Shown in pieces: positions 19,568 through 29,593 of a DNA stretch of 64,000 nt. The notes below the pieces were generated by a model. It did not search any database. It saw nothing but the letters and a program-made list of their open reading frames with translations, and was not told where the DNA came from. The stretch lies in assembly GCF_030685535.1 (NCBI RefSeq), contig NZ_CP131601.1, forward strand, positions 1,054,001-1,118,000. Direction: 5' to 3'. Source of the stretch: Photobacterium leiognathi (GTDB taxonomy: Bacteria > Pseudomonadota > Gammaproteobacteria > Enterobacterales > Vibrionaceae). The translations under genes were made by a program, and so were the position numbers. Position 1 is the first letter of the stretch. The number at the start of each line of letters is the position of its first letter.

Positions 19568-20476
19568 TCACAGTAACGATATTTGCGGTGTAACCATTTC
19601 CGTATTTGTTGGCATTGCCAGTTCAGGTAGAGGGCTCAAGCTCGGCTGTGTTTTTGCAATATGTTCACGTAACACGCCATATAACCGACGGGCAGATTCA
19701 GGCGCAGCATTGTTATCTGGGGTATGAATGAACAAATACGGTGTTTTACCTTCCGCTATCCACAGCGGTAAACGTTGTAGCCAGTTTTTGAAAAAAGGAT
19801 CGTTACAAGCATCATCTGGGTGACCAATAAAACGGATCACCGGATTATCAGCGGTAGCAATGGCGTGAACAGGAACGTGAGGCTTCTTCTTTTGCGCATC
19901 AATAATCGCGTCAGTGTTTGGTGTGGCTGAAAACACTGGACGGCTATCCATAATGATTCTGTTGCTGCCTTTTTCTAATAGCATTCTATTGAGTGCTTTT
20001 TCTTCATCACCTTTGGCAAAAAATGCCGGATGACGCACTTCAACACCCGTCGTGACGTGTTTGGGGAATTGATCGAGAAAAGCATCAAGTAGTGGCAGAT
20101 CGTTAGGTGCAAAACGGGCAGGGAGTTGGATCATCCAGCAACCTGTTTTTTCTTCAACAGGGGACATGGTATTAAGAAAATCCACCAAACTTTGATTACT
20201 GTGACGAAGCTGCTGCTGATGGGTGATGGTTTGAGGAATTTTAAAAGTAAAACGAAACGATTCTGGAGTGGCATCGTTCCAGTTTTTTACTGTTGTCATA
20301 CTTGGGATGGCATAGAAGGTGGTATTACCTTCCACAGTATGAAAAACCTCAGCATAACGTGATAGGCGGTCGCTATTTTTACAGCCTTGGCCATACAAAC
20401 TTTGTAGCCAATGATTATGTGACCATTGTGATAAGCCAAGATAAAGCGGCAGTGGTGGATGCATAGGTAAAGACAT
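19568..20476 (-). CDS. yecE: DUF72 family protein (YecE-like)
   Basis: A 302-residue soluble protein of the DUF72 family, TIM-barrel-like, with no known reaction. Visible family segments: LYLGLSQWSHNHW at the start, RYAEVFHTVEGNTTFYAIPS near residue 40, FRFTFKIPQTITHQ near 75, TGVEVRHPAFF near 145, and the late strand TPYLFIHTPDN. It is divergent from aspS, the same arrangement as yecE-aspS in enterobacteria, which supports the symbol. Confidence 0.88.
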   Translation of the reverse strand: MSLPMHPPLPLYLGLSQWSHNHWLQSLYGQGCKNSDRLSRYAEVFHTVEGNTTFYAIPSMTTVKNWNDATPESFRFTFKIPQTITHQQQLRHSNQSLVDFLNTMSPVEEKTGCWMIQLPARFAPNDLPLLDAFLDQFPKHVTTGVEVRHPAFFAKGDEEKALNRMLLEKGSNRIIMDSRPVFSATPNTDAIIDAQKKKPHVPVHAIATADNPVIRFIGHPDDACNDPFFKNWLQRLPLWIAEGKTPYLFIHTPDNNAAPESARRLYGVLREHIAKTQPSLSPLPELAMPTNTEMVTPQISLL

Positions 20477-20623
20477 AGTGTTCGTTAAGGTTAATAAATC
20501 AGCAGCAAGACGTTAATGTAAGGTAATTTAGCAGGAAAACAGTGAAATTACTGCGCAAATAGACTAAAGAAATAGGGAAATAAACAGTCATGATCAATTG
20601 GTGAGGAATTACGTGGTGATGAC

Positions 20624-20651
20624 TTCGCTTATTGAGGCTGTTTGGGTATAA
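20624..20651 (+). promoter_or_regulatory. Predicted sigma-70 promoter of aspS
   Basis: A consensus TATAAT box at 20646-20651 is preceded at 17 bp by a weak -35 (TTCGCT). The predicted start leaves a leader of about 140 nt before the aspS ATG, which contains strong inverted repeats. Confidence 0.5.
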
Positions 20652-20679
20652 TGCCTCGTTATTTTTGTCTCTCGGCCTT

Positions 20680-20716
20680 CTTGCTATCCAATTTAGACGA
20701 TAAATTAGACAGCAAG
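20680..20716 (+). repeat. Imperfect hairpin in the aspS leader
   Basis: Two 16-base arms (20680-20695 and 20701-20716) pair with two mismatches around a GACGA loop. Downstream, CGTTTAG and CTAAACG plus GTCGG and CCGAC could form further stems before the start codon. There is no U-tract directly after the first hairpin, so it does not look like a simple terminator. Confidence 0.6.
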
Positions 20717-20797
20717 CGGTCGGGATTGAATTAGCCGACGTTTAGCGTAATCGACCCTAAACGCGGGAATGTAAAGTATATAGATTGGGAATTTCTT

Positions 20798-22588
20798 ATG
20801 CGCACCCATTATTGTGGACACCTGAACAAGTCCCTTGCAGGACAAACAGTCGAGCTATGCGGCTGGGTAAACCGTCGTCGTGATTTAGGCGGCCTTATCT
20901 TTATTGATATGCGTGATCGCGAAGGTGTGGTTCAGGTTGTTATTGATCCTGATATGTCTGAGATCTTCACACTAGCAAACCAATTACGTAACGAGTTTTG
21001 TATTCGTCTAACGGGTGAAGTGCGTGAGCGTCCTGAAAGCCAATGTAATAAAGACATGGCAACGGGTGAAGTTGAACTGTATGCAACTGGCCTTGAAATC
21101 ATCAACCGTTCAGACGTATTACCTTTAGACTTCAACCAAAAGAACTCTGAAGAGCAACGTCTAAAGTACCGTTACCTAGATCTTCGTCGTCCAGAAATGA
21201 GCGATCGCATCAAGCTACGTGCTAAAGCATCAAGCTTTGTTCGTCGTTTCCTAGATGACAATGCATTCCTTGATATCGAAACACCAGTACTAACAAAAGC
21301 GACACCAGAAGGTGCACGTGACTACCTAGTACCAAGCCGTGTTCACAAAGGTAACTTCTACGCACTACCACAATCACCACAGCTATTTAAGCAGCTGCTA
21401 ATGATGTCTGGTTTTGACCGTTACTACCAAATCGTTAAGTGTTTCCGTGATGAAGACTTACGTGCTGACCGTCAGCCTGAATTTACTCAGATCGATATCG
21501 AAACGTCTTTCATGACAGCTGAAGAAGTTCGTGCTGTAACTGAAAAGATGATCACTGAAATGTGGAAAGAGATCCTAAATGTTGATCTTGGCACATTCCC
21601 AATTATGTCTTTTGAAGAAGCAGCTCGTCGTTTTGGTTCTGATAAGCCAGATCTACGTAACCCACTTGAGTTAGTAGATGTTGCTGACATCGTTAAAGAT
21701 GTAGATTTCAAAGTATTCTCAGGCCCTGCAAACGACGAGAAAGGTCGTGTAGCAGTTATCCGTGTACCTGGTGGTGCTGAACTAAGCCGTAAGCAAATCG
21801 ACGAATACACTAAGTTCGTGGGCATCTACGGTGCGAAAGGCCTAGCATGGATGAAAGTGAACGATCGCGCTGCAGGCTTTGAAGGTGTTCAATCGCCTGT
21901 TGCTAAGTTCCTTAACGAAGAAGTGGTTGCTAACCTTCTTGAGCGTACTCAAGCAGAATCTGGCGATATCATCCTATTCGGTGCAGACAGCAAGCGTGTT
22001 GTAACTGAAGCGATGGGCGCACTTCGTCTGAAACTAGGTGAAGATCTAGGTCTAACAGACAAGTCAGCATGGAAACCACTTTGGGTTGTTGATTTCCCAA
22101 TGTTCGAAGAGAACGAAGATGGTTCACTATCTGCAATGCACCACCCATTCACTTCACCACTTAACCTAACACCAGAAGAGCTAGCAGCTAACCCTGCAGC
22201 AGCGCTATCAAATGCGTACGACATGGTAATTAACGGTTACGAAGTGGGCGGTGGTTCTGTACGTATCCACAACTCTGAAATGCAATCAACTGTGTTCGAT
22301 ATCCTAGGTATTGATGCAGATGAGCAACGCTTGAAGTTTGGCTTCCTACTAGATGCACTTAAGTTCGGTACACCACCACACGCAGGTCTTGCGTTCGGTC
22401 TTGACCGTCTTGTAATGCTACTTTGTGGTACAGACAACATCCGTGATGTTATCGCGTTCCCTAAAACAACAGCAGCAGCATGTCTACTAACTGACGCGCC
22501 AAGCCTAGCAAACCCAGCAGCACTAGAAGAGCTATCTATTGCCGTTAAGATTGCTAAGAAAGAAGAAGAAGCAAAAGACGCAGAATAA
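20798..22588 (+). CDS. aspS: Aspartyl-tRNA synthetase
   Basis: Class II synthetase that charges tRNA-Asp. The 596-residue length is that of the bacterial type with a GAD insertion. In order: OB-fold anticodon domain (~1-105, including [23 protein letters not shown]), class II motif 2 ([23 protein letters not shown] near 217-239), the GAD domain (~290-420), and motif 3 ([13 protein letters not shown] near 530). It carries an unusually long structured leader and its own terminator. Confidence 0.98.
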   Translation: MRTHYCGHLNKSLAGQTVELCGWVNRRRDLGGLIFIDMRDREGVVQVVIDPDMSEIFTLANQLRNEFCIRLTGEVRERPESQCNKDMATGEVELYATGLEIINRSDVLPLDFNQKNSEEQRLKYRYLDLRRPEMSDRIKLRAKASSFVRRFLDDNAFLDIETPVLTKATPEGARDYLVPSRVHKGNFYALPQSPQLFKQLLMMSGFDRYYQIVKCFRDEDLRADRQPEFTQIDIETSFMTAEEVRAVTEKMITEMWKEILNVDLGTFPIMSFEEAARRFGSDKPDLRNPLELVDVADIVKDVDFKVFSGPANDEKGRVAVIRVPGGAELSRKQIDEYTKFVGIYGAKGLAWMKVNDRAAGFEGVQSPVAKFLNEEVVANLLERTQAESGDIILFGADSKRVVTEAMGALRLKLGEDLGLTDKSAWKPLWVVDFPMFEENEDGSLSAMHHPFTSPLNLTPEELAANPAAALSNAYDMVINGYEVGGGSVRIHNSEMQSTVFDILGIDADEQRLKFGFLLDALKFGTPPHAGLAFGLDRLVMLLCGTDNIRDVIAFPKTTAAACLLTDAPSLANPAALEELSIAVKIAKKEEEAKDAE

Positions 22589-22608
22589 TCTGATTTATTT
22601 GCTTTAAT

Positions 22609-22668
22609 AAAAGCCGACTATTTATTTGCCTTTTTCATTTGAAAAGCATCTAAAGTGTCGGCTTTTTT
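22609..22668 (+). terminator. Intrinsic terminator of aspS
   Basis: The outer arms AAAAGCCGAC and GTCGGCTTTT flank an AT-rich inner region of about 38 nt, and the 3' arm runs into Ts. The loop is unusually large for an intrinsic terminator. Confidence 0.7.
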
Positions 22669-22795
22669 GTTGTCTGCATTTAGATTGTTTAGCTTATTGC
22701 TCATTTGGTAAAAGTGTTTTGTTCGCTTTAACTGCTTATTTAGTTTATGTTTTCATATAAGTAACAAGTATCAACACTTTCCAACTGGAGATAAT

Positions 22796-23542
22796 ATGGC
22801 TGGACACAGTAAATTTGCCAATATTAAACATCGTAAAGCTGCTCAAGATGCCAAACGCGGTAAAATTTTTACGAAGTTAATTCGTGAGATTACCGTAGCC
22901 GCCAAAGAAGGTGGCGGTGAGGTTGATAACAATCCACGTCTGCGTGCTGCCATTGATAAAGCACTTTCTAACAACATGACTCGTGACACCATTAACCGTG
23001 CAGTGACCCGTGGTGCTGGTGGTGAAGGTGACGAAGGTGTAGAAACTGTTATCTATGAAGGTTACGGTCCTGCTGGTACGGCAGTAATGGTTGAGTGTTT
23101 AACGGATAACCGTAATCGTACTGTTTCAGGTGTACGCCATGCATTCTCTAAAGCAGGCGGTAATCTAGGTACTGATGGTAGTGTAAGTTACCTTTTCGAT
23201 AAGAAAGGGGTGATTTCATACGCGGCAGGTTTAGAAGAAGATGCTGTAATGGAAGTTGCACTAGAATCTGGTGCTGATGATATTGAAACCAATGATGATG
23301 GTTCAATTGATGTTTACACTACACCGTCTGATTTCGGTATCGTGAAAGATGCGTTAGATGCGGCAGGTTTTACAGCAGAAAATGCAGAAGTAACCTTAGT
23401 GCCATCAACGAAAGCAGAATTAGATGCCACTACGGCACCGAAACTACTGCGCCTGATTGATGCACTAGAAGATCTCGATGACGTTCAAGAAGTTTACCAT
23501 AACGGTGACATGTCAGATGAAGTAGCAGCAACACTTGAATAA
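22796..23542 (+). CDS. yebC: YebC/PmpR family protein
   Basis: A 248-residue protein of the YebC/PmpR family, DNA- or ribosome-associated; recent work links such proteins to relief of ribosome stalling. The N-terminus [23 protein letters not shown] is diagnostic, followed by [17 protein letters not shown] and [14 protein letters not shown]. It is the promoter-proximal gene of yebC-ruvC, 22 bp from ruvC, the same order as in E. coli. Confidence 0.96.
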   Translation: MAGHSKFANIKHRKAAQDAKRGKIFTKLIREITVAAKEGGGEVDNNPRLRAAIDKALSNNMTRDTINRAVTRGAGGEGDEGVETVIYEGYGPAGTAVMVECLTDNRNRTVSGVRHAFSKAGGNLGTDGSVSYLFDKKGVISYAAGLEEDAVMEVALESGADDIETNDDGSIDVYTTPSDFGIVKDALDAAGFTAENAEVTLVPSTKAELDATTAPKLLRLIDALEDLDDVQEVYHNGDMSDEVAATLE

Positions 23543-23564
23543 TTGCTCGCTATGGTTGTATTAA

Positions 23565-24086
23565 ATGTCGATTATTTTAGGAATTGACCCCGGCTCTCGT
23601 ATTACCAGTTACGGGGTTATTCGTCAGGTTGGACGAAAATTAGAATATTTAGGTAGTGGTTGTATTCGTACTTCTGAACCTGATATTCCTGGACGATTAA
23701 AGCAAATCTATGCGGGTGTATCGGAAGTGATCACCCAATTTCAGCCTGATTGTTTTGCCATTGAAGAAGTCTTCATGGGCAAAAATGCCAGTTCAGCAAT
23801 TAAGTTAGGACAGGCCCGTGGCAGTGCCATTGTTGCGGCGGTGAATGCGGATTTACCTGTTAGTGAATATGCCGCACGTTTGATCAAACAAGCTGTGGTA
23901 GGTACAGGTGGTGCCGATAAAGCCCAAGTGCAGCACATGGTTTGTTCAGTACTGAAGTTGGCTGGAAAACCGCAAGCCGATGCTGCCGATGCATTAGCCG
24001 TAGCGATTTGTCATGCCCATACCCATAAAACGCTGGTGGCAATGGCAGGTAAAGCCACAGGTGCTCGCCGTGGTCGTTATCGATAA
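23565..24086 (+). CDS. ruvC: Holliday junction resolvase RuvC
   Basis: RuvC is the dimeric endonuclease that cleaves Holliday junctions on the RuvAB platform. At 173 residues it has the family length. It shows [12 protein letters not shown] with the first catalytic Asp near residue 7, [14 protein letters not shown] with the catalytic Glu near 66, and the acidic [15 protein letters not shown] near 137-150. It is downstream of yebC; ruvAB follow as a separate unit behind a terminator and a LexA box. Confidence 0.97.
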   Translation: MSIILGIDPGSRITSYGVIRQVGRKLEYLGSGCIRTSEPDIPGRLKQIYAGVSEVITQFQPDCFAIEEVFMGKNASSAIKLGQARGSAIVAAVNADLPVSEYAARLIKQAVVGTGGADKAQVQHMVCSVLKLAGKPQADAADALAVAICHAHTHKTLVAMAGKATGARRGRYR

Positions 24087-24113
24087 GTGATATACCCATT
24101 TCATTGGAAAAAT

Positions 24114-24139
24114 AAAAGCAGCCTTGAGCTGCTTTTTTT
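24114..24139 (+). terminator. Intrinsic terminator of yebC-ruvC
   Basis: AAAGCAGC / GCTGCTTT with a short TTGA loop ends in seven Ts, about 27 bp past the ruvC stop. Confidence 0.88.
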
Positions 24140-24204
24140 CTGTCTAAATTTTAGTGAAGTAAAGCAATAAAGCGAAATCAGCTTGGCTCTCTAGTGATAA
24201 AGTG

Positions 24205-24220
24205 CTGGATATCCATCCAG
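24205..24220. promoter_or_regulatory. LexA (SOS) box upstream of ruvAB
   Basis: The 16-bp palindrome CTGGATATCCATCCAG lies 49 bp before the ruvA start. It deviates from CTGT-N8-ACAG, but it keeps the CTGG-N8-CCAG form that I recall for the E. coli ruvA operator, differing from it by one central base. This indicates DNA-damage induction of ruvAB separate from yebC-ruvC. Confidence 0.85.
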
Positions 24221-24268
24221 CTCTTTACTATTCTAGTGCCAGTTTAAATTCAATATAGAGATAATGTT

Positions 24269-24892
24269 TTGATTGGTCGACTACGTGGAATAGTAATTGA
24301 AAAGCAGCCACCAGAAGTATTACTTGAAGTGGGCGGTATTGGCTATGAAGTTCAAATGCCGATGAGCTGTTTTTATGAGTTACCTGAGATCGGCCAAGAA
24401 GCCATTATTTTTACTCATTTTGTTGTTCGTGAAGATGCACAACTGTTATATGGCTTTAACAAGAAAAGCGAACGTGAGCTTTTCCGTGAAGTGATCAAAG
24501 CTAACGGTGTGGGGCCAAAATTAGGCTTAGCGATTCTATCTGCGATGACTGCAAGCCAGTTTGTTCGTAGCGTTGAGCTAGAAGATGTGACAACGCTGGT
24601 GAAAATCCCGGGTGTCGGTAAGAAAACCGCTGAACGTCTGGTCGTTGAGATGAAAGATCGCTTAAAAGGGTGGGGTGAAGGTGATCTCTTTACACCTGCA
24701 CTTGATACCGCAGCATCTAACGCACCAATCCAAGATCCTACTAACCAAGCACGCGCTGAAGATGAAGCAGTAAGCGCATTAATTGCATTGGGTTATAAAC
24801 CACAAATTGCCGCTAAAGTCGTATCGCAAGTGACACAGCCAGAAATGAGCAGTGAAGCGATTATCCGTGATGCACTTCGTTCAATGGTATAA
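24269..24892 (+). CDS. ruvA: Holliday junction branch migration protein RuvA
   Basis: RuvA binds Holliday junctions as a tetramer and loads RuvB. The 207-residue frame begins with a TTG codon ([23 protein letters not shown] matches the family N-terminus, so the rare start is believable). It has an N-terminal OB fold, two helix-hairpin-helix motifs ([16 protein letters not shown] and [16 protein letters not shown]) and a C-terminal RuvB-binding three-helix domain after an Asp/Ala/Pro-rich linker. A LexA box lies upstream and ruvB follows after 26 bp. Confidence 0.96.
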   Translation: MIGRLRGIVIEKQPPEVLLEVGGIGYEVQMPMSCFYELPEIGQEAIIFTHFVVREDAQLLYGFNKKSERELFREVIKANGVGPKLGLAILSAMTASQFVRSVELEDVTTLVKIPGVGKKTAERLVVEMKDRLKGWGEGDLFTPALDTAASNAPIQDPTNQARAEDEAVSALIALGYKPQIAAKVVSQVTQPEMSSEAIIRDALRSMV

Positions 24893-24918
24893 ACCAAGTA
24901 TTGAGTAGACAGTAAACT

Positions 24919-25938
24919 ATGATTGAAGCGGATCGACTGGTTTCGGGCAACTTCGAAACAACACGTGAAGATGACATTATTGATCGCGCGATTCGTCCAA
25001 AACTGTTGGATGATTATCAAGGTCAGGATCACGTGCGTGATCAAATGGAAATCTTTATCAAAGCAGCTAAATTGCGTGATGAAGCGTTAGATCACTTATT
25101 GATTTTTGGCCCTCCAGGTTTAGGTAAAACCACATTAGCTAATATTGTGGCAAACGAAATGGGCGTGAGTATTCGTACCACTTCAGGTCCGGTACTTGAA
25201 AAAGCAGGGGACTTAGCGGCACTTCTGACCAATCTTGAAGAAAACGACGTCTTATTCATTGATGAGATCCACCGTTTAAGCCCACAAGTAGAAGAAGTAC
25301 TTTATCCTGCAATGGAAGACTACCAATTAGATATTATGATTGGTGAAGGTCCAGCTGCACGCTCCATCAAAATTGATCTACCGCCTTTTACCTTAATTGG
25401 CGCAACCACACGTGCAGGCTCATTGACTTCTCCGTTGCGTGATCGCTTTGGTATTACTCAGCGTTTGGAGTACTACAAAGTTGAAGATCTTAAAGACATT
25501 GTGAGTCGTAGCGCTAACTGTTTGGGCTTATCAATGGAAGAAGCGGGGGCGTTAGAAGTTGCAATGCGTGCCCGTGGTACACCACGTATTGCGAACCGTT
25601 TATTACGTCGTGTGCGAGATTACGCTGAAGTAAAAGGTAATGGTCATATTTGCCCGGATATCGCTAATAAAGCGTTAGATATGCTGGATGTTGATAGCAG
25701 CGGTTTTGACTATATGGATCGTAAATTACTGTTAGCGATCATTGAAAAGTTCATGGGTGGTCCTGTAGGTTTAGATAACCTAGCTGCTGCAATTGGTGAA
25801 GAGAAAGACACCATTGAAGATGTACTAGAGCCTTACCTAATTCAGCAAGGTTATTTGCAACGTACCCCAAGAGGGCGTATTGCAACACATCGCGCCTATT
25901 TACATTTCGGGCTCGATTTACCTGAAAATGGTAAATAA
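24919..25938 (+). CDS. ruvB: Holliday junction DNA helicase RuvB
   Basis: RuvB is the AAA+ hexameric motor that drives branch migration. It has 339 residues. Walker [12 protein letters not shown] is near residue 65, Walker [10 protein letters not shown] near 113, sensor 1 LIGATTRAG near 157, the arginine finger region SPLRDRFG near 170, and a C-terminal winged helix ending [13 protein letters not shown]. It is the second gene of the SOS-controlled ruvAB pair. Confidence 0.98.
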   Translation: MIEADRLVSGNFETTREDDIIDRAIRPKLLDDYQGQDHVRDQMEIFIKAAKLRDEALDHLLIFGPPGLGKTTLANIVANEMGVSIRTTSGPVLEKAGDLAALLTNLEENDVLFIDEIHRLSPQVEEVLYPAMEDYQLDIMIGEGPAARSIKIDLPPFTLIGATTRAGSLTSPLRDRFGITQRLEYYKVEDLKDIVSRSANCLGLSMEEAGALEVAMRARGTPRIANRLLRRVRDYAEVKGNGHICPDIANKALDMLDVDSSGFDYMDRKLLLAIIEKFMGGPVGLDNLAAAIGEEKDTIEDVLEPYLIQQGYLQRTPRGRIATHRAYLHFGLDLPENGK

Positions 25939-25950
25939 AGAATACTTGAG

Positions 25951-25983
25951 AAAAAAGCGAGGTTATATACCTCGCTTTTTTAC
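25951..25983 (+). terminator. Intrinsic terminator of ruvAB
   Basis: AAAAAAGCGAGG / CCTCGCTTTTTT around a TTATATA loop, starting 12 bp after the ruvB stop; a strong stem with a T-run. Confidence 0.92.
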
Positions 25984-26153
25984 AAGTAAATAGTTGAGTA
26001 TTATTCTGGGTTATTCGTTACTGAATTTTATTTCTTTTTTATATGCGACTAATTAACACGGTCCATGTTTCTATTAGTTACCACTAAAAACGTTATAAAA
26101 GATTTCACTTTTAGATTTATTATGATTGTTAATTCTAATAATGAAGTTATTTA

Positions 26154-26197
26154 TTAGTTATTGGCTTTAAATATCATTATTTAAAGCCAATAACTAA
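26154..26197. repeat. Perfect 20-bp inverted repeat with 4-nt loop
   Basis: The left arm at 26154-26173 (beginning TTAGTTATTGG) is the exact reverse complement of the right arm at 26178-26197; the loop is TCAT. There is no T-run after either arm and the ruvAB terminator is already 170 bp upstream, so termination is not its obvious purpose. Confidence 0.9.
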
Positions 26198-26517
26198 CAT
26201 AATGATCTAACATATAAAAATAAACATTATGATTTCTAATTACGATAATAATGCTTTGGGGGTAATATAGGAAATGTAAAATGGTGTTTGAAAAAATTTG
26301 CTAATCTCAATGTAAAAACTAACTAGCATTTCTTTGGTAGAAACCAATCTATGTACCTGACTCCGTTTAGTTTAGACTATTGAGGTAAATATGATTTCAT
26401 ATCAAGCAAATGTTATTAAATAAGAATAGGATATGAAGTGCTGTGTCATTATTCATAAACTTATTTTATCGTATTACATTCTAAAAATTTAAATTTCCTA
26501 CCAAAAACCTCATTTAA

Positions 26518-26531
26518 TTGATCTAAATCAA
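26518..26531. promoter_or_regulatory. FNR box upstream of cydA
   Basis: TTGAT-CTAA-ATCAA is an exact match to the FNR consensus TTGAT-N4-ATCAA. It lies about 310 bp upstream of the cydA start and implies oxygen-responsive control of the bd oxidase operon. Confidence 0.8.
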
Positions 26532-26839
26532 ATATACCATCGTAGTGAGGGTCTAGCGCTGTTTTTATTGATATTTGTCAAAGCAAAACTTGTAATAAAT
26601 TCTTTGAAGATTAGAACTAATATCTGTAATATTACCCCCGACTAAATTAGCTATAGATCAACGTTAAATTAAATTTATTTAAACAATATTGCAACATAAT
26701 ATGGGCGCTTGCTAATTATTAACAAGCGATCAGGAAGGTCGGCAAGATTGCGATGTCTTTTCTATATAAAAGCTAAACCCAATAAATCGGTACGTATGTA
26801 GTACTGTCGCCAGTCAGCTGGTGAATAAAGGAGTTATCA

Positions 26840-28426
26840 ATGTTAACTGATGTCGTCGAACTATCGCGGTTACAGTTCGCTTTAACAGCGATGTATCACT
26901 TTTTGTTCGTTCCATTGACTCTAGGTATGGCTTTCCTACTAGCCATTATGGAGTCTGTTTATGTAATGACTGGAAAGCAAATCTACAAGGACATGACTAA
27001 GTTCTGGGGTAAGCTTTTCGCCATTAACTTTGCTCTTGGTGTGGCTACTGGCCTATCTATGGAGTTCCAGTTTGGTACAAACTGGGCATACTACTCTCAC
27101 TATGTTGGTGATATCTTTGGTGCGCCTCTAGCTATCGAAGCACTAATGGCATTCTTCCTAGAATCAACGTTAGTCGGCATGTTCTTCTTTGGTTGGGATC
27201 GCCTATCTAAGCGTCAGCACCTTACTGTCACTTGGCTAGTTGCTCTTGGCTCAAACTTTTCCGCTCTATGGATTCTGGTTGCAAACGGCTGGATGCAAAA
27301 CCCAGTAGGCGCAGATTTCAACTTTGAAACAATGCGTATGGAAATGGTGAGCTTTGCAGACGTAGTACTTAACCCTGTAGCACAGGTGAAATTCGTTCAC
27401 ACTGTAGCATCTGGTTATGTATGTGGTGCAATGTTCATTCTAGGTGTTAGTGCATACTACATGCTGAAAGGCCGTGATATTGCGTTTGCGCGTCGTTCAT
27501 TTGCAATCGCAGCAGCGTTCGGTATGGCATCTATCGTTTCTGTAATGATCCTTGGTGATGAGTCAGGCTACGAGCTAGGCGACGTTCAGAAAACAAAACT
27601 AGCAGCAATTGAAGCTGAATGGCACACAGAGCCAGCACCAGCGGCATTTACTGCATTTGGTTTCCCTAATCAAGAAACCATGGAAACAGATTACGCAATT
27701 AAGATCCCTTACCTAATGGGTATCATTGCAACACGTTCTCTTGATACACAAGTAACGGGTATCCGTGACCTTAAGAAAGAGCACGAAGTACGTATTCGTA
27801 ACGGTATGGTTGCATACGGCCTACTAGAGAAACTACGTGCTGGTGACAAGACACCTGAAAACATTGCAGCTTTCGACGAAGTGAAGAAAGACCTAGGTTA
27901 CGGCCTACTTCTTAAGCCTTACACTGACAAAGTTGTTGATGCGACACCAGAACAAATTCAAAAAGCAGTGGATGACTCAATCCCTCAAGTATGGCCGCTA
28001 TTCTTTAGCTTCCGTATCATGGTGGGTGCAGGCTTCCTAATGTTTGCAATCATTGGTGCTGCATTTATCCAGTCTTGTCGTCACAAGATCACAGGTAACA
28101 AGCTTGTGCTTAAAGCTGCACTATTTGGTATTCCACTACCATGGATTGCGATTGAAGCAGGTTGGTTCGTTGCAGAATACGGCCGTCAACCATGGGCTGT
28201 AGGTGAGATCCTTCCAGTACATATGGCAGCATCTAACCTAGAACCGTCACAACTATGGTTCTCACTAGCAGCAATTCTAGCGCTATACACAGCGTTCCTA
28301 GTGGCTGAAGTTTATCTGATGGTTAAGTTCGCTCGTCTTGGTCCAAGTAGCTTGAAAACAGGTCGCTACCATTTCGAACAAAATGATACAAAACAAGATG
28401 TGGTTTCACGTCAAGTTGAAGCGTAA
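26840..28426 (+). CDS. cydA: Cytochrome bd ubiquinol oxidase subunit I
   Basis: CydA carries hemes b558, b595 and d and the quinol site of the high-affinity terminal oxidase in the inner membrane. At 528 residues it is close to E. coli CydA. The N-terminal helix has the heme-ligand His ([12 protein letters not shown], His20). The periplasmic Q-loop follows [25 protein letters not shown] near residues 235-260, and the conserved GRQPW motif is near 450. It is the first gene of cydABX-ybgE and is intact, in contrast to cydB, which starts 17 bp downstream. Confidence 0.97.
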   Translation: MLTDVVELSRLQFALTAMYHFLFVPLTLGMAFLLAIMESVYVMTGKQIYKDMTKFWGKLFAINFALGVATGLSMEFQFGTNWAYYSHYVGDIFGAPLAIEALMAFFLESTLVGMFFFGWDRLSKRQHLTVTWLVALGSNFSALWILVANGWMQNPVGADFNFETMRMEMVSFADVVLNPVAQVKFVHTVASGYVCGAMFILGVSAYYMLKGRDIAFARRSFAIAAAFGMASIVSVMILGDESGYELGDVQKTKLAAIEAEWHTEPAPAAFTAFGFPNQETMETDYAIKIPYLMGIIATRSLDTQVTGIRDLKKEHEVRIRNGMVAYGLLEKLRAGDKTPENIAAFDEVKKDLGYGLLLKPYTDKVVDATPEQIQKAVDDSIPQVWPLFFSFRIMVGAGFLMFAIIGAAFIQSCRHKITGNKLVLKAALFGIPLPWIAIEAGWFVAEYGRQPWAVGEILPVHMAASNLEPSQLWFSLAAILALYTAFLVAEVYLMVKFARLGPSSLKTGRYHFEQNDTKQDVVSRQVEA

Positions 28427-28443
28427 GCAGGGAGAAACAAATA

Positions 28444-29580
28444 ATGTTTGATTATGAAAGCTTGCGATTTATTTGGTGGTTATTAATCGGTGTATTATGT
28501 ATCGGTTTTGCTATCACTGATGGTTTTGATATGGGTGTAGGTATCCTTTCTCATATCATTGGTAAAACAGATAGTGAACGCCGAGTAATGATCAACTCGA
28601 TCGCACCTCACTGGGATGGTAACCAAGTATGGTTAATCACCGCTGGTGGTGCATTGTTCGCAGCATGACTACTAGTTTACGCAACAGTATTCTCTGGTTT
28701 CTACGTTGCAATGATCCTGACGCTAGCTGCACTTTGGCTACGTCCACTAGGTTTCGATTACCGTTCTAAACTGACTGATCCAAAATGGCGTAGCCTTTGG
28801 GATAAAGCCATCTTCGTAGGTAGCTTTGTACCACCTGTGATCTTCGGTGTTGCGTTCGGTAACCTAATGCAAGGTGTTCCATTTGAGCTAAACGAGTTCA
28901 TGATCCCAACTTACAAGGGTTCATTCTTCGGTCTGCTAAACCCATTTGCCCTACTATGTGGTGTTGTTAGCTTACTGATGATCGTGACGCAAGGTGCAAC
29001 ATTCCTGCAAATGAAAACAACAGATGCAATCCATGCACGTTCACGTAACGTAGCTGCAGCTTCTGCAATTATCATGGCAGTTGTATTTGTTATTGCTGGT
29101 TTCGTATCTCAAAGCATCAACGGTTATGTGATCACATCTGAAATCGTGAAAAACGCGCCTTCAGATCCAACAACGAAAGAAGTAATGCGTCAGACAGGTG
29201 CACTATTCATTAACTACGCTAACTATCCAGCACTATGGATTGCGCCAATCCTAGCTGTAGTAATGCCGTTACTGACTGCACTATGTTCACGTGCTAACCG
29301 TGCAGGTTTTGCTTTCCTATTCTCAAGCCTAACTATGGTTGGCGTGGTATTAACGTTTGGTTTTGCAACATTCCCATTCATTATGCCTTCAAGCCTAGAT
29401 CCAAACATCAGCTTGACTATTTGGGATGCAACATCATCTGAGTTAACAATGAAACTGATGACAGTAGTTGCCTTTATTATGGTTCCTGTGATCTTGGCTT
29501 ACACCGCTTGGTGTTACTACAAAATGTTTGGTCGTCTTGATACTAAATATATCGAAGACAACAGCACTTCACTGTACTAA
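28444..29580 (+). pseudogene. cydB: Cytochrome bd oxidase subunit II, interrupted by an in-frame TGA
   Basis: CydB pairs with CydA in the bd oxidase. The reading frame is continuous over 379 codons, except for TGA at 28666-28668 (codon 75). The protein reads [28 protein letters not shown], where E. coli CydB, as I recall it, has [25 protein letters not shown], so the stop replaces a conserved Trp (TGG to TGA). Everything before and after is well conserved, including [33 protein letters not shown]-like membrane helices and MWDATSSQL-type ends (here IWDATSSELT). There is no frameshift. Possible explanations: true recent nonsense mutation, sequencing error, or readthrough of UGA by tRNA-Trp. The downstream genes are intact. 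Confidence 0.9.
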
Positions 29581-29593
29581 GGAGTAGAACAAC

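Larger units (their letters stand above)
25984..26839. promoter_or_regulatory. Long AT-rich regulatory region upstream of cydA
   Basis: About 855 bp with no ORF I can support. It holds a perfect 20-bp-arm inverted repeat (26154-26197), a perfect FNR box (26518-26531), an AT-rich ArcA-like stretch (GTTAAATTAAATTTA, near 26662-26676, low confidence), and the cydA ribosome site (AAAGGAG ahead of the ATG). In E. coli the cydAB promoter is controlled by ArcA and FNR, and this layout is consistent with that. Confidence 0.55.

Noticed and set aside
26380..26425. Ten-codon ORF with a GAGG upstream in the cydA intergenic region
   Set aside because: Too short to judge and in AT-rich DNA where ATG and a purine run are common; no homology recognised.
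28600..28760. Reassignment of TGA to an amino acid or selenocysteine at cydB codon 75
   Set aside because: Other genes in the window end in TGA (the OmpA-like gene, ynjD), Trp is encoded by TGG throughout, and I see no structure immediately downstream that resembles a bacterial SECIS. The residue expected there is Trp, not Cys or Sec.
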